From NCBI RefSeq assembly GCF_019599545.1, contig NZ_JAIEZV010000002.1, positions 558,001 through 622,000 of the forward strand: a stretch of 64,000 bases of DNA. Direction: 5' to 3'. A program made the position numbers and the translations under genes. Each line of letters starts with the position of its first letter. The stretch's first letter is position 1. This stretch comes from Halobacillus sp. Nhm2S1. Lineage in GTDB: Bacteria; Bacillota; Bacilli; Bacillales; Halobacillaceae. The notes under the pieces are model-generated. The model worked only from the letters and a program-made list of their open reading frames with translations, did not search any database and was not told the DNA's origin. Positions 31,651 to 42,250 of the stretch are shown here, in pieces.

Positions 31651-31853
31651 AACTGGCAGGATTGTGGGAAGACTCAGTTTCGAGACTTTTGTTGAGTGGA
31701 TGGGGGCTGCGGGGAATAGCTCGCTTTCCGCGGGAGCGCGGTGAGCCTCCTCGGACTGCGTCCTGTGGGGTCTCACCATGCACTTTTTTCCCGCAGGAGT
31801 CTCGCCATTCCCCTCCGCCCCTTTTTCTATAGCGCCGTCTCGAAACCACTTCC
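31651..31853. repeat. Interspersed element copy F, subtype 1, inverse of copy E
   Basis: Left end CTGGCAGGATTGTGGGAAG then ACTCAGTTTCGAGACTTTTG, interior GAGTGGATGGGGGCTGCGGG, CTCGCTTTCCGCGGGAGCGC, GAGCCTCCTCGGACTGCGTC, TGGGGTCTCACCATGCAC, ending CGTCTCGAAACCACTTCC. It is the first of two copies between the MpsC-like gene and tdk. Confidence 0.85.
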
Positions 31854-31968
31854 CTAAAAAACAGCTATTTAGTTTGATGGGAGTATAAGGATAAAACTCC
31901 TATGCTCAGGTATTAGAATTCTGAAATCTTGATACTGAGCGTTTTATGTCTTTAACAATCGGGATAAC

Positions 31969-32202
31969 GGAAGACAACCCAACTTGGTAAAGGGCTTCGT
32001 TTCTCACATACATTGATTGGGGTGGTTGGGAAGCTGCGAGACTCCCGTGGGAGAAGGAGATAGGCGAGATCCCGCAGGACGCAGTCCGAGGAAGCTCGGC
32101 GCTCCCCCACAGGAAAGCGAGTAGCTTCCCAGCCACCCCTAAATCCCATTATGGCAAACGAAACCCGAAAGCATCTCGCAACTGAGTCTTCAACAAACGG
32201 GA
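31969..32202. repeat. Interspersed element copy G, mixed subtype
   Basis: Interior blocks GGTGGTTGGGAAGCTGCGAG, ACTCCCGTGGGAGAAGGAGA, GACGCAGTCCGAGGAAGCTC, GAAAGCGAGTAGCTTCCCAG and CCACCCCTAAATCCC, with a right end ATCTCGCAACTGAGTCTTC plus AACAAACGGGAGC. The left end is degraded (GGAAGAC near 31969). Copies F and G together hold most of the 720-base gap. Confidence 0.75.
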
Positions 32203-32221
32203 GCTTCTATTTAGAATAGTG

Positions 32222-32253
32222 AAAAAGAAAAAGACAGCTGAGATCAGCTGTCT
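32222..32253 (-). terminator. Intrinsic terminator of tdk
   Basis: Minus strand GACAGCTGA / TCAGCTGTC with TTTTTCTTTTTC downstream. Confidence 0.85.
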
Positions 32254-32263
32254 GAGTAGTGGT

Positions 32264-32887
32264 TTATGTTGTTTTTTCAGCGTAAACCTTTTTCACTTCC
32301 TGTTGCCTGGGCTTATTCGGTACTTCGTGATGATGGCGGCAACGCGGTTCGTATGATTCCGATGCGCCGACTAAGATGATTGGATCGTCATAGGAAGCGG
32401 GCGCCCCATCGATCAAGCGTTGAGTACGGCTGGCCGGTGAACCACAAACAGGGCAGATGGCGTTTAACTTTGTAACACTCTCACTCAGTGCCATCATTTC
32501 GGGCATTTTACCAAAAGGTTCCCCTCTGAAGTCGGTATCCAGTCCAGCGACGATGACGCGTATGCCTTTGTCTGCCAAACACTCCACGACCTCTACAATA
32601 TGCTCGTCAAAAAACTGCAATTCATCGATTCCTACGACATCCACTTCATCCGTCACATGCTGAAGGATATCCAGCGAGCTTTTTACAGGACGAGCCATCA
32701 CAGAAGTGCCATTATGTGATACAACCGCATCTTCTTTGTACCGGTCATCAATCGCAGGTTTATAAACGCGGACGGTCAAATTACCGAATGTCGCACGCCT
32801 GACACGACGGATCAACTCCTCTGATTTCCCGCTGAACATACTTCCGCAGATGAGTTCAACCCACCCACTTTGTTTCATTACATACAC
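32264..32887 (-). CDS. tdk: Thymidine kinase
   Basis: GTG at 32887 gives 207 residues beginning [20 protein letters not shown], aligning with the B. subtilis start. The P-loop [14 protein letters not shown], the DEXQFF motif ([13 protein letters not shown]) and the zinc-binding lasso Cys residues ([10 protein letters not shown] and YEPRCRHHH) are all intact. It phosphorylates thymidine in nucleotide salvage. It is between rpmE2 and prfA, the conserved order. A terminator-like hairpin lies in its leader (32965-33025). Confidence 0.95.
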   Translation of the reverse strand: MYVMKQSGWVELICGSMFSGKSEELIRRVRRATFGNLTVRVYKPAIDDRYKEDAVVSHNGTSVMARPVKSSLDILQHVTDEVDVVGIDELQFFDEHIVEVVECLADKGIRVIVAGLDTDFRGEPFGKMPEMMALSESVTKLNAICPVCGSPASRTQRLIDGAPASYDDPIILVGASESYEPRCRHHHEVPNKPRQQEVKKVYAEKTT

Positions 32888-32964
32888 GTCTACTGTCGCT
32901 CCCTTCTCACTCAATCAAGCTTCACATATGGGGGGATCATCCGGTATCCTCCCCTTTATTTCAA

Positions 32965-33025
32965 CAAAAAAGAGCTTCCTTGATGGCGCCAATCGAACGG
33001 CGGCTTTAATCACCAAGGACAGCTC
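32965..33025 (-). terminator. Terminator-like hairpin in the rpmE2-tdk gap (possible tdk attenuator)
   Basis: Minus strand GAGCTGTCCTTGGTGAT (33009-33025) pairs, with bulges, with ATCAAGGAAGCTC (32972-32984) and is followed by TTTTTT. The loop contains a further GC-rich stem (GCCGCCG / TGGCGCC-like). The rpmE2 terminator lies separately upstream, so this second hairpin falls between it and tdk. Confidence 0.6.
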
Positions 33026-33101
33026 CCCTTATTGATAAGTCCTTTAAAGAGTATCATTCAGTTCCTTTGTAACAAAGGCTTTCATACCCCTATTTTTTGA
33101 C

Positions 33102-33142
33102 AAAAAAACAGGCAAACATCTGAGACAATTTGCCTGTTTTTG
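33102..33142 (-). terminator. Intrinsic terminator of rpmE2
   Basis: Minus strand AAAAACAGGCAAAT, loop, GTTTGCCTGTTTTTTT. Confidence 0.9.
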
Positions 33143-33184
33143 TTCAAAATGATGAAGCCCCTCCCTAAAGAGAGGGTATCATAA

Positions 33185-33430
33185 TTATGAAAGGTTATAT
33201 TTCTTCTTGAAGCGATCCACACGGCCGCCAGCTTTGTCAGCTTTCTGCTTACCTGTGTAGAACGGGTGAGACGCAGAACTAATCTCTACGCGGATCAATG
33301 GATATGTGTTTCCATCTTCCCACTCGATTGTTTCTTCAGAGTACTTAGTAGACCCTGTTAGAAACTTGAAATTAGAACTTGTGTCTAGGAATACAACTTT
33401 ACGGTATTCTGGATGAATTCCTGCTTTCAT
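33185..33430 (-). CDS. rpmE2: Ribosomal protein bL31, zinc-free type B
   Basis: 81 residues starting [20 protein letters not shown]. The CxxC zinc ligands of the B. subtilis RpmE form are absent (Ser/Asn in [10 protein letters not shown], and [12 protein letters not shown] where the zinc form has ICSECHPFYTG), and the extra [16 protein letters not shown] strand is typical of type B. Yet it occupies the rpmE position between rho and tdk. The protein joins the two ribosomal subunits. A sigma-A promoter lies about 100 bases upstream; no obvious Zur operator was seen. Confidence 0.95.
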   Translation of the reverse strand: MKAGIHPEYRKVVFLDTSSNFKFLTGSTKYSEETIEWEDGNTYPLIRVEISSASHPFYTGKQKADKAGGRVDRFKKKYNLS

Positions 33431-33532
33431 GTTCTTCCACTCCTTTTTGCCCTGAGTCCTTTGGAAACAGAGTTATTGTAAGAGCCGTCGAAGGTTCGTG
33501 ATAACACCTTGTACTGAAACTCACATAGAATG

Positions 33533-33561
33533 ATTATAACAGGGGCTCCCCCCTGATGCAA
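33533..33561 (-). promoter_or_regulatory. Sigma-A promoter of rpmE2
   Basis: Minus strand TTGCAT (33556-33561), 17 bases, TATAAT (33533-33538). The spacer is itself a hairpin-forming inverted repeat, CAGGGG / CCCCTG. Confidence 0.8.
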
Positions 33562-33607
33562 CATCCAGTTTCAAGAAACAGACAATCGATCTTACCATAA
33601 AATCTTT

Positions 33608-34894
33608 TTAACGGCGGGTAGCTGTTGCTTTCCCTTTCATATCTTTATCCATGAGATCGAAAAATTCATCATTATTTTTCGATGCTCTCAAGCGACGCAG
33701 GAACCTGTCCGTGAAGTCCTGCGAATCAGACATCGACTTCCGGATGGCCCAGATTTTATCCAAATGGGTCTGAGGCAGAAGCAATTCTTCTTTTCTTGTT
33801 CCTGAACGAAGAATATCAATCGCAGGGAAGATCCGACGCTCCGCAAGACTGCGATCAAGATGCAGCTCCATGTTTCCTGTCCCCTTAAATTCCTCATAAA
33901 TGACGTCATCCATGCGCGAACCTGTATCTACAAGAGCAGTGGCAAGAATTGTCAAGCTTCCTCCCTCTTCAATATTACGAGCAGCACCAAAGAATCGTTT
34001 TGGACGGTGGAAGGCAGCTGGGTCAATTCCTCCTGACAATGTACGTCCGCTTGGTGGGATAACCAGGTTATACGCACGGGCTAAACGGGTGATGCTGTCC
34101 ATGAGAACAATGACATCGCGTTTATGCTCAACGAGACGCATCGCTCTTTCCAATACCAGTTCAGAAACCTTGATGTGGTTTTCAGGAACTTCATCGAACG
34201 TGGAGCTTACAACATCCACATCCGGTGCTACCGAGCGCTCGATATCTGTCACCTCTTCCGGGCGTTCATCAACAAGCAAAATAATGAGCTTCGCGTCGGG
34301 GTGATTCGTAGAGATGCTGTTGGCCATTTGTTTTAAAAGCATCGTCTTTCCTGCTTTTGGTGGAGCGACAATCAGACCACGCTGACCGTAACCAACGGGC
34401 GACATCAAATCCATGATTCGTGTCGATAGCTTTTTCGTCTCCGTTTCAAGCTTCATTTGACGATCCGGATACAATGGGGTCAATGCAGGGAAGTGTACTC
34501 TTTCCTTTGCAGAGTCTGGGTCCTCCCCGTTTACGGCATCGACGTGTAGAAGACCGTAATAACGTTCATTTTCTTTCGGTGGCCGTACCTTACCAGAAAC
34601 CTTGTCCCCATTTCTTAAGTCGAAACGACGGATTTGCGAGGCCGAAATGTAAATATCCTCTGCACTTGGAGAATAGTTAATCGGTCTTAAAAATCCGAAT
34701 CCTTCTGAAGGTATAATTTCAAGAATCCCGTCCATGAAAAGGAAACCATCTTTTTCAGCCTGTGCTTTTAAAATCGCAAAGATCAATTCCCGTTTTGTCA
34801 GTTTTGCATAGTAAGAGACTTTATATTGTCTAGCTTTCGCATAAAGCCCTTTCAATGTCATTGTTTCTAAATTGGAGATTGTTAAATCCGCCAC
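33608..34894 (-). CDS. rho: Transcription termination factor Rho
   Basis: 428 residues from GTG 34894. The N-terminal RNA-binding domain includes DGILEIIPSEGFGFLRPINY and a cold-shock-like fold; the ATPase has the P-loop IVAPPKAGKTMLLKQ and the LVDERPEEVTDIER and DSITRLARAYN motifs. Rho is a hexameric RNA translocase that releases RNA from polymerase. It is followed by rpmE2 and preceded by glpX, as in B. subtilis. Confidence 0.97.
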   Translation of the reverse strand: MADLTISNLETMTLKGLYAKARQYKVSYYAKLTKRELIFAILKAQAEKDGFLFMDGILEIIPSEGFGFLRPINYSPSAEDIYISASQIRRFDLRNGDKVSGKVRPPKENERYYGLLHVDAVNGEDPDSAKERVHFPALTPLYPDRQMKLETETKKLSTRIMDLMSPVGYGQRGLIVAPPKAGKTMLLKQMANSISTNHPDAKLIILLVDERPEEVTDIERSVAPDVDVVSSTFDEVPENHIKVSELVLERAMRLVEHKRDVIVLMDSITRLARAYNLVIPPSGRTLSGGIDPAAFHRPKRFFGAARNIEEGGSLTILATALVDTGSRMDDVIYEEFKGTGNMELHLDRSLAERRIFPAIDILRSGTRKEELLLPQTHLDKIWAIRKSMSDSQDFTDRFLRRLRASKNNDEFFDLMDKDMKGKATATRR

Positions 34895-35350
34895 GTGATC
34901 ACCACTTTTTATTAGTTTTTCTTTATTTTCGAGCCATGCAGACGACCCCGCAAAAGTTTTTATGGGGCGCCATGTATTTCACACTCCTAAAGGTGGAAGG
35001 TGAAAATCCGGGGCATGACATTCTTTTTACATATAAATTTGTAACTTCTCTAAAGGATTTATTGAAAGGTCCTGCTTTAATAGAAGATCTGCTTCCTAAC
35101 AAAGGATCTTATCCTACAGCAGAACTTTTTGTTAGAAGAATGAGAAGAAGTTAAGTGAAGTCGGAAAATAGAAGCATAAGGAGACGGGTGTCGTTATCTT
35201 CTATCCTAATCAAACAACCTTTATTGTACTCCTGTCTTTCTACAGTTTCAATGCTATTTTATGAAATGTTTTTTGAAGGTGGGCTTTTGTAGATGAAGAG
35301 GAAGCTGGTTTGACCACAGCTTCCTCTCTCTTTGATGAAGGATGTTTTCT
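34895..35350. other. Gap between glpX and rho without a convincing gene
   Basis: 456 bases hold the glpX terminator-like hairpin and the rho leader. A plus-strand frame (34936-35154) has no ribosome-binding site and no recognisable domain. On the minus strand GCGCCCC and GCGGGG near 34950-34980 could pair in the rho leader, but this is weak. Confidence 0.5.
35298..35326 (-). terminator. Terminator-like hairpin after glpX
   Basis: GAGGAAGCTG / CAGCTTCCTC, ten base pairs, with a poor T run; it could also be a processing site. Confidence 0.6.
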
Positions 35351-36319
35351 TTATGGTTTCATGACTAGGTTTGGCTTTTTCTTCAGGCTGTGGTCTCCGT
35401 CGATAAAACGGACGGTTCCTGATTTCGCCCTCATGACTAACGTTTGCGTGGTTGCTTTTTGACCTTTAAACTGGACGCCTTTGAGAAGTTCTCCGTCGGT
35501 GACACCGGTGGCTGCGAAGATGGCATCATCCCCTCCACAAAAATCTTCCATGTAAAGGACTTTGTCGACATCTTCAATCCCCATTTGTTCACAACGGAGA
35601 CGTTCCTCATCATTGGCGGGAAGAAGCTTGCCTTGGATTTCGCCTCCCAGGCATTTTAGACCGACAGCTGCGAGCACTCCCTCCGGAGCGCCGCCGATGC
35701 CAAACAGAATATCTACACCTGTATGATCAAAGGCTGTATTGATAGCTGCGGCGACATCACCGTCAGGGATCAGCTTGATTCTTGCGCCCGCCTCGCGGAT
35801 CTCCTCAATGATCCCCTGGTGGCGTTCGCGATTCAAAACGACGGCAACGACATCTTCCACATCTTTCTTCTTCGCCTCAGCAACGGCTTGCAGATTTTCT
35901 GCAATGGAGGCATTGATATCCACTTTCCCTACAGCCTCCGGGCCGACGGCTATTTTGTTCATATACATGTCAGGGGCATGCAAAAGCTGCTTATGATCAG
36001 CGATCGCTATGACAGCAAGGGCATTCCACGTTCCTTGAGCTACGATGTTCGTCCCTTCGAGTGGATCGACAGCGACATCGACTCTTGCTCCGTAACCGTT
36101 GCCGAGCTTTTCACCGATATAAAGCATAGGCGCTTCATCCATTTCCCCTTCTCCGATCACGACTGTCCCTTTCATCGGGATCGTATCGAACACATCGCGC
36201 ATGGCCGAGGTCGCCGCATCATCGGCTTCCTCTTTCTTTCCTCTTCCCATCCAACGCGCAGATGATAATGCTGCTGCTTCGGTGACTCTTACTAATTCCA
36301 TCGATAGACTTCTTTCCAT
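35351..36319 (-). CDS. glpX: Fructose-1,6-bisphosphatase class II
   Basis: ATG at 36319 after GGGGAG gives 322 residues. [35 protein letters not shown] and the [20 protein letters not shown] loop mark the GlpX family of metal-dependent phosphatases. It hydrolyses fructose-1,6-bisphosphate in gluconeogenesis, which fits the fba and transaldolase genes nearby. B. subtilis ywjI occupies the same place. Confidence 0.95.
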   Translation of the reverse strand: MERSLSMELVRVTEAAALSSARWMGRGKKEEADDAATSAMRDVFDTIPMKGTVVIGEGEMDEAPMLYIGEKLGNGYGARVDVAVDPLEGTNIVAQGTWNALAVIAIADHKQLLHAPDMYMNKIAVGPEAVGKVDINASIAENLQAVAEAKKKDVEDVVAVVLNRERHQGIIEEIREAGARIKLIPDGDVAAAINTAFDHTGVDILFGIGGAPEGVLAAVGLKCLGGEIQGKLLPANDEERLRCEQMGIEDVDKVLYMEDFCGGDDAIFAATGVTDGELLKGVQFKGQKATTQTLVMRAKSGTVRFIDGDHSLKKKPNLVMKP

Positions 36320-36376
36320 GGTGATCTCCCCAATCATTCAATGATTTTTCCTCATCTCCCCATGGAAATCATGAAC

Positions 36377-37663
36377 CTATGAATTTTGGAATTGCTCGAT
36401 TTCTTCGTCTGACATCTCCTCATACCAGACTTTTGCACCTAAATCGATCAGCTTGTTCGTAATGTTTTCATATCCTCGTTCAATGTGGTCGACACCTGTA
36501 ATCTCGGTGACACCTTCAGCCATCAACCCAGCTATGACCAAAGCTGCCCCTGCACGAAGGTCTGTCGCTTTCACTTTCGCTCCTTGCAACTTAGAAGGAC
36601 CTGTCACAATAGCGGAACCGCCTTCGACTTTGATTGAAGCATTCATACGCCTCAATTCATCGACATGCTTGAAACGGGCCTGATAAATGGTATCCGTGAC
36701 GACACCTGTGCCCTGAGTCTGTGTGAGTAAAGAAGTAAACGGCTGCTGTAGATCTGTCGGAAAACCTGGATAAACAAGTGTCTTGATATCGACGCTTCTC
36801 AAGTCTTTGCCTGGTTTGACATACAGCTGCTCATCATTTTCCTCGATGGTGACTCCCATCTCTCTCAATTTAGCCAGGAGCGACTCCAGGTGTTGCGGGA
36901 TGACGTTGTCGATGATCATCTCCTCACCTTGAGCAGCGGCCATAATCGTGTACGTACCTGCTTCAATCCGGTCCGGGATAATCGTGTGAAGGCACCCTTT
37001 CAGTGTATCCACACCTTCAATACGAATGACGTCTGTTCCTGCCCCTTTGATTTTAGCCCCCATACTTGTCAAAAGGGTGGCCACATCAATGATTTCTGGT
37101 TCTTTCGCCGCATTCTCGATGACCGTCTTCCCTTTTGCACGGACGGCCGCAAGCATGATATTGATTGTTGCTCCGACACTGACGACATCTAAATAAATAC
37201 GGGCACCCTTCAGTTCTCTGGCACGAAGGTAGATCGCACCTTGTTCATTAGTCACTTTGGCACCAAGAGCTTCAAATCCTTTAATGTGCTGATCAATCGG
37301 CCTAGGCCCTAAATGACAGCCGCCTGGTAATCCGATGACAGCCTTGTTAAAGCGGCCAAGCATCGCTCCCATAAAATAATAGGAAGCGCGAAGCTTTTTT
37401 ACTTTCCCATTCGGCAAGGGCATGTCGACCATTTCAGATGGATCGATATGTACGGTTCTTCCGTCTTTACGTACCGAGCCACCAATCTCTTCTAACAAGT
37501 CCGACAAGATCCCGACATCAGAAATGTCCGGAAGACCTTCAATTGTCACAGGGCTTTCTGCCAAAATTGCCGCTGGCAGCAAGGCGACAGCACTGTTTTT
37601 AGCACCGCTGACCCGTACCTGTCCACGTAATGGTCTTCCGCCTTCCACTAATAGTTTATGCAT
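36377..37663 (-). CDS. murAB: UDP-N-acetylglucosamine 1-carboxyvinyltransferase, second paralogue (MurAB/MurZ)
   Basis: 428 residues starting [20 protein letters not shown] with catalytic Cys116 in [15 protein letters not shown]. It catalyses the same PEP transfer as MurAA. The position between glpX and the transaldolase gene is that of B. subtilis murAB (murZ). Key residues Lys22/Asn23 (SGAKNS) are intact, so it is probably active. Confidence 0.96.
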   Translation of the reverse strand: MHKLLVEGGRPLRGQVRVSGAKNSAVALLPAAILAESPVTIEGLPDISDVGILSDLLEEIGGSVRKDGRTVHIDPSEMVDMPLPNGKVKKLRASYYFMGAMLGRFNKAVIGLPGGCHLGPRPIDQHIKGFEALGAKVTNEQGAIYLRARELKGARIYLDVVSVGATINIMLAAVRAKGKTVIENAAKEPEIIDVATLLTSMGAKIKGAGTDVIRIEGVDTLKGCLHTIIPDRIEAGTYTIMAAAQGEEMIIDNVIPQHLESLLAKLREMGVTIEENDEQLYVKPGKDLRSVDIKTLVYPGFPTDLQQPFTSLLTQTQGTGVVTDTIYQARFKHVDELRRMNASIKVEGGSAIVTGPSKLQGAKVKATDLRAGAALVIAGLMAEGVTEITGVDHIERGYENITNKLIDLGAKVWYEEMSDEEIEQFQNS

Positions 37664-37730
37664 GTAAAACTCCTCGCTTTAAGGTGAAGATTATGATTTT
37701 AGTATGTGCAATATTTTCCAAAACACACGA

Positions 37731-38372
37731 CTATTTTTGATTATTCCAGTCATTCAAGAATTTTTCAATCCCCTGATCTGTTAATGGGTGTTTAACAATC
37801 TGACTCAGTACTTTAAAAGGAATCGTAGCAATATGGGCCCCGTGTATAGCCGCTTCGGTTACGTGAACGGGGTGCCGGACAGAGGCAGCAATGATTTCTG
37901 TGTCAATGGCATGGCGATCAAAGATCTCTGAGATCTGTGCAACCAGTTCCATTCCATTATGGCCAATATCATCCAGCCTTCCAAGGAATGGTGATACGTA
38001 GGAGGCACCGGCACGGGCAGCCATCAACGCTTGATTGGCAGAGAAAATTAAGGTTACGTTTGTTTTGATATTCAAATCACTGAAAGCTTTCACCGCTTTC
38101 AGACCTTCCAGTGTCATCGGCACTTTTACTGTAATGTTCGGGGCAATAGCAGCAAGGTCCTTCCCTTCCTGAATCATCCCTTCCGCATCTTCAGAGATGA
38201 CCTCCGCACTGACAGAACCATCGACCTCATCCGTGATTTCTTTCAGCCGATCATGAAAAGATACTCCTTCTTTCGCTACTAGGCTCGGGTTTGTCGTTAC
38301 ACCCGCTAAGAGCCCCAATGCATTCGCTTCTCGAATATCTTCTATGTTTGCCGTATCAATGAAAAATTTCAT
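37731..38372 (-). CDS. tal: Fructose-6-phosphate aldolase/transaldolase (short type)
   Basis: 213 residues, the short TalC/FSA type. [20 protein letters not shown] and the Schiff-base lysine Lys83 in TVKVPMT are conserved, followed by [20 protein letters not shown]. subtilis YwjH at this locus is a transaldolase of the pentose phosphate pathway. Sequence alone does not separate transaldolase from fructose-6-phosphate aldolase activity. Confidence 0.93.
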   Translation of the reverse strand: MKFFIDTANIEDIREANALGLLAGVTTNPSLVAKEGVSFHDRLKEITDEVDGSVSAEVISEDAEGMIQEGKDLAAIAPNITVKVPMTLEGLKAVKAFSDLNIKTNVTLIFSANQALMAARAGASYVSPFLGRLDDIGHNGMELVAQISEIFDRHAIDTEIIAASVRHPVHVTEAAIHGAHIATIPFKVLSQIVKHPLTDQGIEKFLNDWNNQK

Positions 38373-38450
38373 ATCCCCACTCCTCTTCGCTTCATTTTAT
38401 TGCTCCAAGTTGATGAAAAAAGTCGAATGATGGCGTTTTCATACATGATG

Positions 38451-38482
38451 AAAAGGAAACCGCTACAGTGTAGCGGCTTCCT
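38451..38482 (-). terminator. Intrinsic terminator of fba
   Basis: Minus strand GGAAGCCGCTACA / TGTAGCGGTTTCC followed by TTTTC. Confidence 0.85.
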
Positions 38483-38494
38483 TCAAACTATTTT

Positions 38495-39358
38495 TTACGC
38501 TTTTTGAGAAGATCCGAATTCACGCATCTTACCAATAACCGTTTCCTTGATCGCGTCACGACCAGGTCCAAGATATTTACGTGGGTCGTACTGTTCAGGC
38601 TGTTCAGCAAGAATCTGGCGTACGGCTTTACCTTGAGCCATTTGGTTTTCCGTGTTTACGTTAATTTTAGCTGTACCGAAAGAAATAGCTTTCTTGATAT
38701 CAGCTGTTGGGATTCCTGTACCACCGTGAAGAACAAGTGGCTTGTCAACAAGTCCCATGATTTCTTCCATGCGGTCAAAGCCAAGGTTCGGCTCACCTTT
38801 GTAAGGTCCGTGTACAGAACCAAGTGCTGGTGCGAATACGTCAACGTTTGTTTCGTCGACCAATTGCTTACACTCAGAAGGGATTGCGTATGCTGCTTCC
38901 GCATCGTCAACGATGATGTCGTCTTCTTGTCCACCTACACGGCCAAGCTCTGCTTCAACAGATACACCATGGATGTGTGCAAGTTCAACAACTTTGCGGG
39001 TAACTGCAATATTTTCTTCAAGTGGATCGTGGGAAGCATCAATCATTACAGAAGTGAATCCAGCGTGGATCGCTTCTGCACATTTTTCAAAGCTTGAACC
39101 ATGGTCCAAGTGAATCGCAACAGGTACCGTTGTACCATAAGACTTCATAAGTGCTTTAACCATGTCGACAACAACGTTGAAGCCGCCCATGTAACGTGCT
39201 GCACCTTCAGATACACCCAGGATTACTGGAGACTGCTCTTCTTCAGCAGCCTGAAGAATCGCTTGAGCATATTCTAAGTTATTAAGGTTGAACTGACCTA
39301 CGCCGTAGCGTTCTTCCTTAGCTTTTTCTAGCATTTCTTTCATTGATACTAGTGGCAT
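38495..39358 (-). CDS. fbaA: Fructose-bisphosphate aldolase class II
   Basis: 287 residues. [20 protein letters not shown] contains the zinc-binding His and catalytic Asp; [19 protein letters not shown] and [11 protein letters not shown] complete the active site. It splits fructose-1,6-bisphosphate in glycolysis and runs in reverse for gluconeogenesis. A sigma-A promoter (39449-39477) and a downstream terminator suggest it is mainly a single-gene transcript. Confidence 0.97.
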   Translation of the reverse strand: MPLVSMKEMLEKAKEERYGVGQFNLNNLEYAQAILQAAEEEQSPVILGVSEGAARYMGGFNVVVDMVKALMKSYGTTVPVAIHLDHGSSFEKCAEAIHAGFTSVMIDASHDPLEENIAVTRKVVELAHIHGVSVEAELGRVGGQEDDIIVDDAEAAYAIPSECKQLVDETNVDVFAPALGSVHGPYKGEPNLGFDRMEEIMGLVDKPLVLHGGTGIPTADIKKAISFGTAKINVNTENQMAQGKAVRQILAEQPEQYDPRKYLGPGRDAIKETVIGKMREFGSSQKA

Positions 39359-39448
39359 GAAAGAATCCTCCTTTAGTTAGCGTACTGCATTGTATTTACA
39401 AGTCTGTTTCCATACGAAAACACACCATGTAAGTTTGGTTACAGTAAT

Positions 39449-39477
39449 AGAATACCAATACCCTTTCTATGGTGCAA
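39449..39477 (-). promoter_or_regulatory. Sigma-A promoter of fbaA
   Basis: Minus strand TTGCAC (39472-39477), 17 bases, TATTCT (39449-39454). Confidence 0.75.
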
Positions 39478-39516
39478 CAGCAGGAGAATTATATAGCGCT
39501 TACATCAAGAAAAAAG

Positions 39517-39888
39517 TCATGATCGGCTGTGAACAAGGGTTCCATTAACCATTTCTTTCAATTTATGGATGTCAAATGGCTTAGTTATGATATCTGTTAC
39601 AAAAGGAAATTCCACTTCCTTCTCAATCGACTCTCTGGATGCCCCCGTAATGATGATGACGGGTGAGTCAAAATGCATTTCTTCTAAGTAGAGCAAAACT
39701 TCCTTGCCATGCATAACGGGAAGATTATAATCCATAATGATGAGATCCAGTTCCTGTTCTTCCACAAGGTCACATGCTTCCCGGCCTGTTTTTGCAGCAA
39801 TGGTTTCGTAGCCCTCTGTTTTCAGAATCTCCTCTAATAGGAGGCGTATGCCGGGCTGGTCGTCCACGATAAGGATTCGATTTGCCAT
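39517..39888 (-). CDS. spo0F: Sporulation phosphorelay response regulator Spo0F
   Basis: 123 residues forming a single receiver domain. Asp9/Asp10 (RILIVDDQPGI), phosphoacceptor Asp53 (LIIMDYNLPVMHG), Thr81 (IITGAS) and Lys103 (ITKPFDIHKL) are in place. Spo0F takes phosphate from sporulation kinases and passes it to Spo0B. The position between pyrG and fba is that of B. subtilis. A sigma-H-like promoter lies upstream. Confidence 0.95.
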   Translation of the reverse strand: MANRILIVDDQPGIRLLLEEILKTEGYETIAAKTGREACDLVEEQELDLIIMDYNLPVMHGKEVLLYLEEMHFDSPVIIITGASRESIEKEVEFPFVTDIITKPFDIHKLKEMVNGTLVHSRS

Positions 39889-39955
39889 GCCTATTCCCTT
39901 CCCTTCTATTCATTTTTTTAATCCCAATTCCTATCACTATCTATCTCTATCTTTT

Positions 39956-39985
39956 ACTTTCTATACAGTTATTCCATATTCCTGC
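39956..39985 (-). promoter_or_regulatory. Candidate sigma-H promoter of spo0F
   Basis: Minus strand GCAGGAATA (39977-39985) fits RnAGGAwWW exactly; 12 bases on, ATAGAAAGT (39956-39964) is close to RnnGAATww. A TTGTCAAA at 40001-40008 on the plus strand differs by one base from a Spo0A box (TTGTCGAA). B. subtilis spo0F has both kinds of site. Confidence 0.6.
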
Positions 39986-40038
39986 GCACGTACGTTCTGT
40001 TTGTCAAAATTTCTGTCATTCATTCTTCTTCCATTAAA

Positions 40039-40265
40039 GCTCCCTTTACTTGAAGACTCAGTTTCGAGACTTTTGTTGAGTGGATGGGGCTGCGGGGAGA
40101 CTCCCGTGGGAGAAAGGAGATAGACGAGATCCCACAGGACGAAGTCCGAGGAAGCTCGCCACTCCCCCACAGGAAAGCGAGTAGCTTCCCAGCCACCCCT
40201 GACGCCCAAGAAGGCAACGAACCCAGGAAACATCTCGAAACTGAGTCTTACACAATCCTGCCATA
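40039..40265. repeat. Interspersed element copy H, chimera of subtypes 1 and 2
   Basis: Left end GCTCCCTTTACTT followed by GAAGACTCAGTTTCGAGA and TTGTTGAGTGGATGGGGCTG (subtype 1). The right part has GAAAGCGAGTAGCTTCCCAG, CCACCCCTGACGCCC and GGCAACGAACCCAGG (subtype 2), then TCTCGAAACTGAGTCTTAC and ACAATCCTGCCAT. It shows both end types clearly and fills half of the 445-base gap between spo0F and pyrG. Confidence 0.85.
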
Positions 40266-40280
40266 CACTTGAAGAACTCA

Positions 40281-40327
40281 ATAAAAAAAGAGAGCCGGTA
40301 TCCCTATAGGGGACATCGGCTCTCTTT
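40281..40327 (-). terminator. Intrinsic terminator of pyrG
   Basis: Minus strand AAAGAGAGCCGATGTCCCC / GGGATACCGGCTCTCTTT with a run of seven T. Confidence 0.9.
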
Positions 40328-40333
40328 CATTTA

Positions 40334-41968
<1,635 letters not shown>

Positions 41969-42092
41969 TTAGTTATTCACTAATCCTTGCGATTTGATAA
42001 GGGGCAATTATATAAATGCATAAGCGTCCAGGAAGACCTCCATGGCGAGACTTCATGCCTGTAAAAGAAGGTTGGACGCTGAATGATACAAA

Positions 42093-42126
42093 AGCACAGG
42101 CGCCTTAGCCATAACCAAGGCGCCTC
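42093..42126 (-). other. Strong stem-loop in the pyrG leader, downstream of the attenuator
   Basis: AGGCGCCTTAG / CTAAGGCGCCT-type stem without a T run. It shares AGGCGCC with the insertion nested in copy A, which may be coincidence. A second weaker stem GCGTCCA / TGGACGC flanks 42027-42081. Confidence 0.5.
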
Positions 42127-42140
42127 TTGTGTTCGTATAT

Positions 42141-42178
42141 AAAAAACAAAAAACGCTCCCCTCTCTCGGGGAGCGTTT
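42141..42178 (-). terminator. pyrG leader attenuator hairpin
   Basis: Minus strand AAACGCTCCCC, loop GAGA, GGGGAGCGTTT followed by TTTGTTTTTT. It begins about 30 bases after the predicted pyrG transcription start. The 5' arm contains CUCCCC, which could pair with a poly-G extension at the transcript 5' end and prevent termination. Confidence 0.85.
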
Positions 42179-42216
42179 GGAAATTTCGTTTAAGGAAATT
42201 AAAGAGCCCAAATAAG

Positions 42217-42245
42217 ATTCTACTGATTTGACTTTTAAAAGTCAA
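42217..42245 (-). promoter_or_regulatory. pyrG promoter with GGG initiation site
   Basis: Minus strand TTGACT (42240-42245), 17 bases, TAGAAT (42217-42222), then seven bases to GGGCTC at 42209. This is the layout of the B. subtilis pyrG promoter, where low CTP causes reiterative G addition at the GGG start. The -35 box lies just past the rpoE stop codon. Confidence 0.85.
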
Positions 42246-42250
42246 CCACC

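Noticed and set aside
33533-33561. CAGGGG / CCCCTG hairpin as the rho terminator
   Set aside because: No T run follows, and the repeat lies exactly in the 17-base spacer of a good promoter; promoter is the better reading.
34936-35154. Plus-strand frame of 72 codons between rho and glpX
   Set aside because: No ribosome-binding site, no recognisable family, and on the strand opposite its neighbours; probably chance.
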